From assembly GCF_000424185.1 (NCBI RefSeq), contig NZ_AUJK01000002.1, positions 62,001 through 126,000 of the forward strand: a stretch of 64,000 nt of DNA, read 5' to 3'. The notes beneath the pieces are model-generated. The model had not been told where the DNA came from. It made no database searches and worked only from the letters and a program-made list of their open reading frames with translations. Below are positions 46,001 through 52,614 of the stretch, piece by piece; the stretch's first letter is position 1, and each line of letters opens with the position of its first letter. The translations under genes and the position numbers were made by a program. Origin of the DNA: Prevotella sp. AGR2160 (GTDB lineage: Bacteria > Bacteroidota > Bacteroidia > Bacteroidales > Bacteroidaceae).

Positions 46001-46377
46001 GGGTGGTGAAAGAGATGGTCGATCTCCTGGAAAAAGAGAATCCCGGCTGCTTCGATGATCCCGACAAGACGTTCGCCGACCTGTATATGAAGTCAGGACA
46101 GTATATCACGGAAATCGTGAAACGGCTGTACAACAGCACCGGGCTCCGTAAGGCCTATCCCGACAGTGAGGCGCGCATCCGTCATATCTTCGCCCATCAG
46201 GTCTATGGCCTTGCGCCGACGGAGTGTATCTACCGCATCGCCATGCGTTATATCCTCGGTTTCGACGATACGATCCATATTGCCCCCGGTGACCATCATC
46301 TGCGACAGGCCGACAGTCTCCCCGCCGCGAAGGATGGCACCATGGAAGCGTTCCTCGACAGCGTATTTAAGGATTAA
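43024..46377 (+). CDS. GIY-YIG nuclease / SF2 helicase restriction protein with methylase-like tail
   Basis: The 1117-residue protein has three parts. Residues about 10-110 are GIY-YIG (T5orf172/MUG113-like): YAYTTPE, then GWVKIGYTEK and ERIKQQ. Residues about 130-600 are an SF2 helicase: Walker A PRFGKT (156-161), DEAH (273-276), HLSGTPF, and VGQLTTGVTIPEW with AAFRAQT (motifs V and VI). Charged helical stretches, probably coiled coil, fill about 670-890. Residues about 960-1110 carry FTPKWVV (989-995) and DLYMKSGQYI, resembling methylase motif X and motif I but without NPPY. It probably translocates on and cuts unmodified DNA with the upstream methylase. The tail may bind the methylase or DNA; this is inference. 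Confidence 0.82.
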   Translation: MKRPDIHTTHVALPQIYAYTTPEIARHHGWVKIGYTEKADVRERIKQQCHTADIAWQLEWHGNAVYEGTNETFMDKDFHAYLNKLGVPQQPDTEWFKIGVDESKHDFYDFRENHGIMPGQPTHHYQLRDSQEQAVEQTMASFTDRPQTEYLWNAKPRFGKTLAVYDLCLRMQLKRILVVTNRPAIADSWYNDYLKFVGPDNYLFVSRVAAIRERKHPCLSREQYLQAIKQPGKTKNIIEFVSLQDLKGSLYFGGNYDKLEEVAKLTWDLLVIDEAHEGVDTYKTDVAFDQIHRCHTLHLSGTPFKALANEKFPQDAIFNWTYADECRAKEQWNERRGTNPYAEMPRLNMYTYRMSDIVLDKVRKGVEIDGDQEAYAFDLNEFFRVERGRFVHDEAVDKWLDALSRQPRYPFSTPELRHALRHTFWLLNRVDSAKKLAEKLRDTKRHPEFADIEIVVAAGDGKTDDDEVIEDDSSLRRVRKAIHEHPQGTITLSVGQLTTGVTIPEWTGVLILSNMKSPAQYMQAAFRAQTPYLYLGADGSYHRKENAYIFDFDPARTLTNYEEMANGLCADTASGYGDTDTRKRHIRELLNFFPVIGEDENGEMEPLDAEQVMLIPRKIRSKEVVRSGFMSNFLFANISSIYGCSAGILDIINHFEPVKKPKDKVVDAQDVEELSQDLDEEGNAKPDTQKVEDIKDQVFGDKIFGEPKEELDNYVEESMRKYSQGKEHKGKTAEEQMIDQVSEKLTSLLLSHADEGAKAQDLDTLSKRNKGKATVEIKKAVNEQLGAHFHQASIEKKKIDHQCAQDCEGKTTQQQKAIREAAEEQKKEIDNQLSETIHGKTREMLDKGSEIIANTFEEQRIEAKKGSTDELIRDHLRGFSRTIPSFLMGYGNEHTTLQNFDENISDAVFLEVTSVTKEQFHLLRDGGDYVNPATGATEHSPGHFFDEVVFNDSVKEFMRLRKKLANYFETTAEEDIFDYIPPQKTNQIFTPKWVVKEMVDLLEKENPGCFDDPDKTFADLYMKSGQYITEIVKRLYNSTGLRKAYPDSEARIRHIFAHQVYGLAPTECIYRIAMRYILGFDDTIHIAPGDHHLRQADSLPAAKDGTMEAFLDSVFKD

Positions 46378-46421
46378 CGGATGAAAATCATTCGTCCGAT
46401 CCCCCAAATCATTCGGGAATA

Positions 46422-46453
46422 GTAGGTGGCCACCATGTTGTGGCCACGCAAGG
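46422..46453. repeat. A-family palindromic repeat
   Basis: GTAGGTGGCCACCATGTTGT followed by GGCCACGCAAGG, 45 bases after the helicase stop. Confidence 0.78.
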
Positions 46454-46485
46454 GAAATATTCGGCATCTTATCTGGTCATTGTGG

Positions 46486-46521
46486 GTGCGTGGCCGCAAC
46501 ATGGCGGCCACCTACAAGAGG
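46486..46521. repeat. A-family palindromic repeat, inverted relative to the previous copy
   Basis: GTGCGTGGCCGCAACATGGC followed by GGCCACCTACAAGAGG. The two copies 33 bases apart are head to head and could pair with each other. Confidence 0.8.
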
Positions 46522-46578
46522 GGCAAGGAATTATTAGACTAAAAATATACAAGATCATGGAAAAAGATAAAGATAATA

Positions 46579-46606
46579 GATCATGATAAATCATATCCCT
46601 ACAGGA
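46579..46606. repeat. B-family palindromic repeat supplying a stop codon
   Basis: AGATCATGATAAATCATATC followed by CCTACAGG. The minus-strand TAG within it (46599-46601) is the stop codon of the exonuclease gene. Confidence 0.78.
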
Positions 46607-47123
46607 TCTTCAGCGCAATGGCGGCACAGGCCTCGGCATCAGCAAGGGCATGATGGTGGTTTCTGAGGTCGAAGCCACAACGGGCAGCGATGATGTCGAG
46701 GTTATGCCGACCGCCCGGCCATACTCTCCTGGACTGGATGAGCGTACAGAAGAACGGATAGTCGGGATAATCCATGCCATACATGCGGAAGACGGCCTTC
46801 AGACAACTCTCATCGAAGGCCTTGTTGTGGGCGACAAGGGGCAGAAATTCAGTGCCTAACTTCTCTTGGTCGTCTGCGGAAAGTAGGAGCTTCGGCTCTA
46901 TCTGCCGCCATACCTCGGGGAAGACGGGGGCATTCTCGGTATCCGAACTCGTCAGGCCATGGACCCGTGTACACCAGTAGGTATAGTAATCCGGTTCGGG
47001 TTTGATGAGCGAATAGAATTCATCCACCTTCCTGCCATCCCGATAGATCACGACCCCCACCGAGCATACACTTGTTCGCTCGTTGTTGGCCGTCTCAAAG
47101 TCTATTGCTGCGAAATCTTTCAT
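46599..47123 (-). CDS. DEDD 3'-5' exonuclease (DnaQ-like)
   Basis: The 174-residue protein starts with FAAIDFETANNERTSVCSVGVV, the Exo I motif (Asp and Glu). It has TRVHGLTSSDTENAP (Exo II context, then HNKAFD with catalytic Asp) and ends HHALADAEACAAIAL (Exo III, His and Asp). It is a stand-alone exonuclease of the DNA polymerase III epsilon type acting on DNA or RNA ends; the true substrate is not known. The stop codon lies in a B-family repeat. Confidence 0.9.
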   Translation of the reverse strand: MKDFAAIDFETANNERTSVCSVGVVIYRDGRKVDEFYSLIKPEPDYYTYWCTRVHGLTSSDTENAPVFPEVWRQIEPKLLLSADDQEKLGTEFLPLVAHNKAFDESCLKAVFRMYGMDYPDYPFFCTLIQSRRVWPGGRHNLDIIAARCGFDLRNHHHALADAEACAAIALKIL

Positions 47124-47164
47124 CTGATCTAAAATATGCGCCTCTCAATAACGTTGCATCGACA

Positions 47165-47728
47165 TTATTTCAGTTGCGCTCCATCTTTGAAGGCATTGCC
47201 GACACGCTGGCCAATCTCCAGATAGCCGAGATGGACGGGGTCGAAGGTGATGAGATGCATCTTCTCCACATCGGGCTTACCGTCCTCAGCGAGATACTCT
47301 TCCTTGACCTGGATATTCAAGATGTCCGCCACGATGTAATATCCCGTAGCACTCTCGTCGATCTTCCGCTCTATGCGGCATTCCATGGTCATGGGGAAGT
47401 CCGTGAAAACGGGAGCATTGACCTTCTCACCCTTGACAGCCGTCCAGCCCGTTTGGGCAACCTTGTCTTTTGCCTTCCTTCCACTGATGATGCCTACGTA
47501 ATCGGAGGCGACGAGCGTCTCTTTTGTGGCGAAAGCGACGGTGAAGTCCGGGCAGCGGTTGAGGTTGAGCGTCGTCTGATGATTACCCATGGAGATCATG
47601 ATCTTATCATTGTCCCATGTACCAGCCCAAGCAGCATTCATGGCGTTGGGCGTTCCGTCCTCATCATAAGTCCCGATGATGATGACTGTCTGTGGCAGGA
47701 ACCACGGTTTTGGATTGAATTGTTTCAT
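47165..47728 (-). CDS. Flavin reductase-like FMN-binding protein
   Basis: The 187-residue protein matches the flavin reductase/FMN-binding split-barrel family: PKPWFLPQTVIIIGTYDEDGTPNAM (start of the barrel), NAAWAGTWDNDKIMISMG and NHQTTLNLNRCPDFTVAF. It binds FMN and probably reduces flavin or another small molecule with NAD(P)H. It has its own promoter at 47757. Confidence 0.9.
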   Translation of the reverse strand: MKQFNPKPWFLPQTVIIIGTYDEDGTPNAMNAAWAGTWDNDKIMISMGNHQTTLNLNRCPDFTVAFATKETLVASDYVGIISGRKAKDKVAQTGWTAVKGEKVNAPVFTDFPMTMECRIERKIDESATGYYIVADILNIQVKEEYLAEDGKPDVEKMHLITFDPVHLGYLEIGQRVGNAFKDGAQLK

Positions 47729-47756
47729 AACAGCATTCTTTTATAAGTTCTTGGTG

Positions 47757-47764
47757 CAAAGATA
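47757..47764 (-). promoter_or_regulatory. -7 element of the flavin reductase gene
   Basis: TATCTTTG on the minus strand, about 30 bases upstream of the ATG. Confidence 0.6.
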
Positions 47765-47819
47765 AGAAAAAAAAATCAGAAATTATATCAGAAAGATTTC
47801 TTTTTTGAACTACTCGCTC

Positions 47820-47975
47820 TGCTCGAGAGAATTCAAGGATTTAGAAGGATTTGAAAGATTTGTATGATATCTGCTCGAAGAGCTTCTTATAGGCTGCCGC
47901 CTAGAAATCATTCAAATCATACAAATCATCCCAAGCGGAGCGTAAATCCATTCAAATTCTTCAGATCTCTTGCCT
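47820..47975. repeat. F-type inverted repeat element
   Basis: GGATTTAGAAGGATTTGAAA and further GATTTGTATGATATC are mirrored by ATCATTCAAATCATACAAAT and AAATCCATTCAAATTC. The element is built from AAATC/GATTT units and fills most of the gap upstream of the flavin reductase. Confidence 0.7.
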
Positions 47976-48003
47976 TTAGGCATAGTTGAAAAAGAAAACC
48001 GTG

Positions 48004-48399
48004 TCAGAGTTTTTTTAGAAGAAAACATGGAAAAACAAAATAAAAAGCCGCTTCGCTTACTGCGGGGCATCGGCCGACACCCCCGCTGAAGCCGGCGGCA
48101 ATGCGCAGGGCCAGCGTCTCGTCCAGGCCGTATCGGTCGGCAAAGGCGGCTACGACACTCTGGCAGCAGCCATAGCCCTGCATGAAGGAGTGGCGATGGG
48201 TATCATGCAGTAGCCTGAATAATTCACAGATCCTTTTGTAGGTGGCCGCAACGAAACCGTCCGTGTCTTTCGTTTCCTCATCATGATGGAGTATATACCA
48301 TCTGAATCGGGGACAATGGTTCCAGACACTCACTAACAAAAGAAGAGCAGTGCCGATGATGCCACCTATATATAATAAGGTGAAATCCTTTTTCATCAT
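48004..48399 (-). pseudogene. Chimeric fragment carrying part of a C_GCAxxG_C_C protein
   Basis: The open frame of 131 codons is a patchwork. The first 30 residues form a membrane segment (LLYIGGIIGTALLLLVSVW). The middle, FVAATYKRICELFRLL, is encoded by an A-family repeat half (48238-48252) and its flank. The next 40 residues (HSFMQGYGCCQSVVAAFADR onward) nearly copy the N-terminal part of the complete protein at 50447-50944. The match ends at GGVGR, after which the frame reads unrelated sequence. It therefore looks like a duplicated fragment fused to other DNA and is probably not functional. Confidence 0.6.
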
Positions 48400-48653
48400 A
48401 CAAAATCATTATGAGTAAGAAAATCCTATTCCTGTCCATCAATGCATGATTATCTCAAGAGCAAAGATTTTTGATGGAAGGAATTCGAGAAGGATCTGCT
48501 ATCTGACTTGACCACTTTGGAGGAGAAACTTTAGATATTCTACTATCCATTCCTTAACCTAAATAATTCACAGGTAAGAGCCTTTATGTTGGACGTAGGT
48601 TAAGTATATTACTGACACCTACAATAGGATCTATGAATTATACATGCTAATGT

Positions 48654-49004
48654 TCATTCCCGTACCACGTCGTCGAAATGTTGTTTGGCCCAGCCGATGA
48701 GGACTTCCATGGCAGGGATGAGCGACTGGCCCGTTTCGGTCAACCAATATTCCACCCTTGGCGGTACTTCGGGGTAAACCTTACGGTCTACGAGATGACT
48801 GTTCTGAAGTTCTTTCAGCGTCTTCGATAGCATCTTCTGCGAACAGTCTGCCATATGGTCGTGAATCTCACCAAACCGCATAGCACCTTTCTTACTGTCA
48901 TGAAGCGTGTAAAGCACGAGCATGGACCATTTGTCGCCAAAGCGGCTGATGACTTGACGGATAGGACAAGTGAGATATTCGGGGTTGATTTCTTTCTTTT
49001 CCAT
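48654..49004 (-). CDS. HxlR-family transcriptional regulator
   Basis: HxlR proteins are small winged-helix regulators, often redox- or aldehyde-responsive. The start at 49004 (MEKKEINPEY) follows AAAGGAAT; an in-frame ATG 54 bases upstream lies beyond the predicted promoter (49028). The 116-residue protein has YLTCPIRQVISRFGDKWSMLVLYTL, with the conserved N-terminal Cys and the W of the HxlR motif, then LKELQNSHLVDRKVYPEVPPRVEYWLTETG, the wing. It is transcribed divergently from the SDR gene at 49257, which it most likely controls. GTAAC-rich sites lie between them. Confidence 0.9.
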   Translation of the reverse strand: MEKKEINPEYLTCPIRQVISRFGDKWSMLVLYTLHDSKKGAMRFGEIHDHMADCSQKMLSKTLKELQNSHLVDRKVYPEVPPRVEYWLTETGQSLIPAMEVLIGWAKQHFDDVVRE

Positions 49005-49027
49005 AAGCGTTATTCCTTTATTTCTTA

Positions 49028-49035
49028 CAAAAGTA
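49028..49035 (-). promoter_or_regulatory. -7 element of the HxlR gene
   Basis: TACTTTTG on the minus strand, about 24 bases upstream of the chosen ATG. Confidence 0.6.
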
Positions 49036-49041
49036 GCAAAA

Positions 49042-49153
49042 AGTAACCAAAGAACCACGAGTTACAAGGTTAAGACTTGTTAAACTTGTTTCTGAAGAAT
49101 AGCGTGTTTATCCAATTCCTACTTTTTGGTAACTATGACGTCACACGGTAACC
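49042..49153. promoter_or_regulatory. Candidate HxlR operator region
   Basis: AGTAACCAAAGA (49042) and the inverted TTTTTGGTAACT (49123) are near mirror images. A palindromic GGTAACC lies at 49147. All are between the divergent promoters, where a HxlR protein would be expected to act. Binding itself is inference. Confidence 0.4.
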
Positions 49154-49178
49154 TCTTGTAAGAGAGGAAAAAAGTTTG

Positions 49179-49186
49179 TATCTTTG
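49179..49186 (+). promoter_or_regulatory. -7 element of the SDR gene
   Basis: TATCTTTG, 71 bases upstream of the ATG. Confidence 0.65.
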
Positions 49187-49256
49187 CATCAGTAAAACAA
49201 TAATCACCCAAGGCAGTTTTATCGGCTGTTTTTATAATAAAGAAAGGACGAAAGAT

Positions 49257-49907
49257 ATGAAGAATGTAGTTTTAATCGGCGCAACCGGCTTCGTAGGATC
49301 AGCTATCCTCAGTGAACTTCTCAATCGCGGTCATCACGTGACGGCGGTAGTACGCAATACCAGTAAACTTCCCCAGCATGATAACCTCACGGCCGTAAAG
49401 GAGGACGTGAGCGATGTGGATGCTCTCGCAGCTATCGCCAAGGGCAAGGATGCCATCATCTCGGCATATAATCCCGGATGGACCAATCCGAACATCGCCA
49501 AGGATACCGTTGTCAACTATCAGAAAATTATCGCCGCTACGAAGAAGAGTGGGGTAGAGCGGCTGCTCATCGTCGGCGGTGCTGGTACGCTCTTTGTCGC
49601 CCCGGGCCTGCGTGCCCTCGAGACAGATGGCTTCCCCGCTGAGATCATGAATGGCGTGATCTCTCTCGGATATGTCTATCTCAACATCCTCACGAACGAG
49701 AACGACATCGACTGGGTGTTTTTCTCTCCCGCCGGTGAGTTTGACACTGACGGTCCCCGCACGGGCAAGTTCCGCCTGGGCAAGGACGATATGCTCTTCG
49801 ATGCCAATGGCAAGAGCCATATTTCCGTGAAGGACTATGCCGTGGCGATGGTCGATGAGCTCGAGAAGCCGACACACCACATGGAGCGTTTCACCATTGG
49901 GTATTAA
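49257..49907 (+). CDS. NAD(P)-binding SDR-type oxidoreductase (atypical, NmrA-like)
   Basis: I start at ATG 49257 (MKNVVLIGATGFVG), preceded by AAAGGACGAAAG. The 216-residue protein has the dinucleotide motif GATGFVGSAIL, then KEDVSDVDALAA and VERLLIVGGAGTLF, typical of atypical SDRs that bind NAD(P)H. The usual YxxxK catalytic pair is not clear. HxlR lies divergent upstream, and a truncated MBL gene follows 18 bases downstream; such an HxlR-SDR-MBL set is a common arrangement. Confidence 0.88.
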   Translation: MKNVVLIGATGFVGSAILSELLNRGHHVTAVVRNTSKLPQHDNLTAVKEDVSDVDALAAIAKGKDAIISAYNPGWTNPNIAKDTVVNYQKIIAATKKSGVERLLIVGGAGTLFVAPGLRALETDGFPAEIMNGVISLGYVYLNILTNENDIDWVFFSPAGEFDTDGPRTGKFRLGKDDMLFDANGKSHISVKDYAVAMVDELEKPTHHMERFTIGY

Positions 49908-49925
49908 TCTCTAAAAAATATCATT

Positions 49926-50127
49926 ATGAAGTTGAAGAATATTGTACTGACGCTGGGTCTCGCGCTCTCTTCCTTGGCTGCCGGTGCCAAGCCGTCAGCC
50001 TTGAAGGTAAAGGTCTATAACGCCGGTCAGGATGCCATTTTCCAGGTCACTTCTACCATTGTGTATGGCAAGAAAGACGCTATGCTCGTTGACGGACAGT
50101 TCCAGAAGAGCAAAGCCGAGGCCATAG
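49926..50127 (+). pseudogene. 5' fragment of a secreted MBL-fold hydrolase gene
   Basis: The fragment encodes a signal peptide (cleavage after SSLAAGA) and the first beta strands of a metallo-beta-lactamase fold (LKVKVYNAGQDAIFQVTSTI and KKDAMLVDGQF). Homology ends near 50127, before the zinc ligands. The frame then runs into sequence that is a C10-peptidase-like gene on the other strand and stops at 50168. It would be inactive. Confidence 0.72.
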
Positions 50128-50129
50128 AA

Positions 50130-50324
50130 GTTGTTCTCCTTCTTACTGTTCTCCGCCGTGTAGACTAAGGTAAGTTTTTTCTGTAGTCCCACACGGCGCA
50201 TACCGGTTGTCTTTGTCTTGAGGAACTGCTGCGCCAATTTTGCGGCTTGCTCCGACGTCAACTGTTTGGCCAGAGATGATATTGTAGTCAACAACATCAT
50301 CACAAATAGAATTTTTTTTCTCAT
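50130..50324 (-). pseudogene. 5' fragment of a C10 (streptopain-like) peptidase gene
   Basis: The minus-strand fragment encodes a signal peptide (MRKKILFVMMLLTTISSLA), then QLTSEQAAKLAQQFLKTK and LVYTAENSKKENNFY, which read like the propeptide/Spi start of Bacteroidetes C10 cysteine peptidases. The expected catalytic part is missing: after ENNFY (about 50130) the frame enters the MBL fragment. The two broken genes meet tail to tail at this point. Confidence 0.65.
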
Positions 50325-50446
50325 CTTACTCTCTTGTATAAATTATGAATAATGATGCAAATGTAGATTTTTTGCTCCAATTTTACAAGAGAAGATCGAA
50401 CTATTTAGATGATATGTATAAATACTACCCTCTTATTATACGAATC

Positions 50447-50944
50447 TTATACCTGTTCCTTTGTGTCACATGCTTCTTTCCGCTCCAGATATTCGGCGAA
50501 GATCCGGGCGGCACTCTCTACCTTGGCGGCACAGGGGCGGTGGCGGTAGTATTCCGCCGTGCGCTCCGATGCCGTATAGTTGCCGACAGCTTTTTCGTGA
50601 CCTTTCAGACCGAGGATCTCGGCACAGATGATAGAGCCGTTCTGCGCCTTCGATTCCGCCAACAACTCCTGGACGATCTTGTAGCAATGCGACTTGCCCT
50701 CACGGTCGGAGCCGAGGACCTGTCCTTCCTCCAAACCTACGAGCATGACAATGCCCGATACGGCACCGCACATCATCCGCAGTCGGCCGACACCTCCGCC
50801 GAAGCCGGCGGCAATGCGCAGGGCCAGTTTCTCGTCCAAACCATATCGGTCGGCAAAGGCGGCTACGACACTCTGACAGCAGCCGTAGCCCTGCATGAAA
50901 TAATCTACGGCACGGCTGACCCTTGCCTCTGATTCTTGATTCAT
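50447..50944 (-). CDS. C_GCAxxG_C_C family protein, possible redox-active
   Basis: The 165-residue protein carries QGYGCCQSVVAAFADRYG, GGGVGRLRMMCGAVSGIVML and further cysteines (CYK, ICAEIL, CAAKVE). This matches the C_GCAxxG_C_C pattern family, often linked to radical or metal redox enzymes in anaerobes. Function is not known. A partial copy of its first part lies at 48069-48190. Confidence 0.85.
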   Translation of the reverse strand: MNQESEARVSRAVDYFMQGYGCCQSVVAAFADRYGLDEKLALRIAAGFGGGVGRLRMMCGAVSGIVMLVGLEEGQVLGSDREGKSHCYKIVQELLAESKAQNGSIICAEILGLKGHEKAVGNYTASERTAEYYRHRPCAAKVESAARIFAEYLERKEACDTKEQV

Positions 50945-50955
50945 TTCGATAAATG

Positions 50956-51477
50956 TTATTTCTTTCCCCCGAAAGAGCCATTGAGGGCCATGGGCATACC
51001 GTCAAACATATGCTCGTTCTTCACGAAGACGGAATCGTTGCGGAAAGAAACGGTGATCTTACCCTCTTTCACTTCGTATTTCTTGGTCTTCCCGAAGATG
51101 CTGACCATTGCACTGTCCTTTTGAGCGGCATAATCAAGATACCATACTCCCTTGTTGCTATCGTACGGAATATGGCTCACCGTATAGGATCCCTGAACGA
51201 TATTGCCCATCTTTACAGCCGTGAAGTCGAATGTTTCCGAAGGAAGGGTCACATCAATGGAACCATCCTTATTCGCTTTTACGGCATAAGAGACATCCTC
51301 GGTGTTCGGCTGGTTAAGATTCATACCTTTTACGCTGAACGTGAGGGTATCCCGACCCGTATAGTTGCCACTGAGCGTGTCGATTACTTCAACATCATCA
51401 TCATCGCTACAACTGACGAACATCGTGGTCGTCATCAAGGCTGCAGAAAGCAGCAGGAAAGGAATTGCTTTTTTCAT
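50956..51477 (-). CDS. Secreted lipoprotein, calycin-like beta barrel
   Basis: The start at 51477 gives a signal peptide with a lipobox (MFVSCSDDDD); an ATG 78 bases upstream lies above the promoter at 51544. The mature part (SGNYTGRDTLTFSVKG onward) is strand-rich, as in the small calycin-like domains common in Bacteroidetes lipoproteins. I cannot name the family with certainty. It follows a gene in the same direction after a gap of 12 bases. Confidence 0.75.
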   Translation of the reverse strand: MKKAIPFLLLSAALMTTTMFVSCSDDDDVEVIDTLSGNYTGRDTLTFSVKGMNLNQPNTEDVSYAVKANKDGSIDVTLPSETFDFTAVKMGNIVQGSYTVSHIPYDSNKGVWYLDYAAQKDSAMVSIFGKTKKYEVKEGKITVSFRNDSVFVKNEHMFDGMPMALNGSFGGKK

Positions 51478-51543
51478 TTTATGTTGAGAATTGATATTGT
51501 TCACTTGAATGTATATCCAGGGTGTTTCTTGATTTCCATGCTG

Positions 51544-51551
51544 CAAAGGTA
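51544..51551 (-). promoter_or_regulatory. -7 element of the lipoprotein gene
   Basis: TACCTTTG on the minus strand, 66 bases upstream of the chosen ATG. Confidence 0.6.
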
Positions 51552-51636
51552 GCAAAACTTTTTGAATCCACCTCTAAATAAACCTAAAAATAAACTGGAG
51601 GTTCTGCGTCATTTTTGTTGGACAAGAATGTCTTAT

Positions 51637-51671
51637 AAAAAATCTCCAAGATGGTTTCTTGGAGATTTTTT
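51637..51671. terminator. Bidirectional Rho-independent terminator after ric
   Basis: AAAAAATCTCCAAG and CTTGGAGATTTTTT are exact reverse complements with a 7-base loop. The structure can stop transcription from either side. Confidence 0.88.
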
Positions 51672-51679
51672 GTTGAGCA

Positions 51680-52405
51680 TTAAATAGCTTGCTGTTCCAT
51701 ACGGAGGAAGCCCGGGAAAATGAGATTGTTCTCCAATGAGATATGCTCTTTGAGATCGAGGAAGAACTGCTTCAACTGCTTATTCATCAGACGGTAGGAG
51801 GAACAGCCATCAGCGGGAGTCTCGAAGTGATGCGACAACTCCGTGATATGCTGCCAGGTATCACCGGCAGTATCATGCTCGAGCATCATCTGGTGGATAG
51901 GAGGGGCGATGGAACCGCAGTGGAAAGGTGCTGCCGGACGCTCTTCCTCATGTGCGTTGTAGATCTCGTAGAGTTGCGGGAAGAGGATGTTCTCCTCCTT
52001 GGCAAAATGGGAATCAAGTTCTTCGAAGGACTCAGTAACCAGATCTCTGATCTGCAACAGTTCGGGATGACGGCCACCATGGACGCTGGCAACCTTGTTG
52101 ACCAGTTGCAGGAGTGCATCATGATGGAGGTGGAAGTTACGATGATGATACTTCAGCACATAGTCCACTAACAAGTCCAAAGGCCAGTTGGCGAAGTCGG
52201 GGGCACCACCGCCTACGGTCTGCCGGTCATTCAACTTGGCCAGTACGTCATCAGGGTTAAGATGGGTCTTTGTGCATGCCTCCTCGAGCGTATCTGAGCC
52301 ATGGCAGCAATAGTCGATGCCTAACTGTTCGAAAACCTGCGCACGGTTGAAATCCTCAGCTACCATCGAGCCGACAGTCATGTTCTTTGTCAATTCCTTG
52401 TTCAT
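51680..52405 (-). CDS. ric: Iron-sulfur cluster repair di-iron protein (RIC/ScdA)
   Basis: RIC repairs iron-sulfur clusters damaged by nitric oxide or oxygen. The 241-residue protein begins with an ScdA_N domain (MTVGSMVAEDFNRAQVFEQL, then DYCCHG). A hemerythrin-like four-helix bundle follows with KYHHRNFHLH, HGGRHPEL, HFAKEENILFP, MMLEHDTAG and HISLENNLIFP, which supply His and Glu ligands. All expected ligands are present. The region upstream, shared with the divergent symporter gene, has palindromic sites suggesting CRP/FNR-type control. Confidence 0.93.
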   Translation of the reverse strand: MNKELTKNMTVGSMVAEDFNRAQVFEQLGIDYCCHGSDTLEEACTKTHLNPDDVLAKLNDRQTVGGGAPDFANWPLDLLVDYVLKYHHRNFHLHHDALLQLVNKVASVHGGRHPELLQIRDLVTESFEELDSHFAKEENILFPQLYEIYNAHEEERPAAPFHCGSIAPPIHQMMLEHDTAGDTWQHITELSHHFETPADGCSSYRLMNKQLKQFFLDLKEHISLENNLIFPGFLRMEQQAI

Positions 52406-52453
52406 AATCTTATCTTTTTAATGGATACTTATTCTTGTTCACTATCAGAAGAA

Positions 52454-52461
52454 CAAAAATA
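52454..52461 (-). promoter_or_regulatory. -7 element of ric
   Basis: TATTTTTG on the minus strand, about 50 bases upstream of the ATG. Confidence 0.5.
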
Positions 52462-52500
52462 ATACCAACCAAGGAAAACGAAGGAATCCGGAAAAATAAG

Positions 52501-52558
52501 GTAACAAATGTGACTAAGCCCTGTTAAAATACAGACAAGGGGTCAAAACAATGTGACC
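52501..52558. promoter_or_regulatory. Candidate CRP/FNR-family sites between ric and the symporter
   Basis: GTAACAAATGTGAC (52501-52514) and the palindrome GGTCAAAACAATGTGACC (52541-52558) share an ACAATGTGAC-like core. Their inverted-repeat form fits dimeric regulators of nitrosative stress; that role is inference. Confidence 0.4.
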
Positions 52559-52587
52559 GCATCATGCCGGTTATCGGGAATTTTTCG

Positions 52588-52595
52588 TAACTTTG
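52588..52595 (+). promoter_or_regulatory. -7 element of the symporter gene
   Basis: TAACTTTG, 20 bases upstream of the ATG. Confidence 0.6.
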
Positions 52596-52614
52596 CGGGC
52601 AAAAAGAGATATCA

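Noticed and set aside
49257-49907. A complete HxlR-SDR-MBL operon
   Set aside because: The third gene is truncated at about 50127, so only HxlR and SDR are counted as functional.
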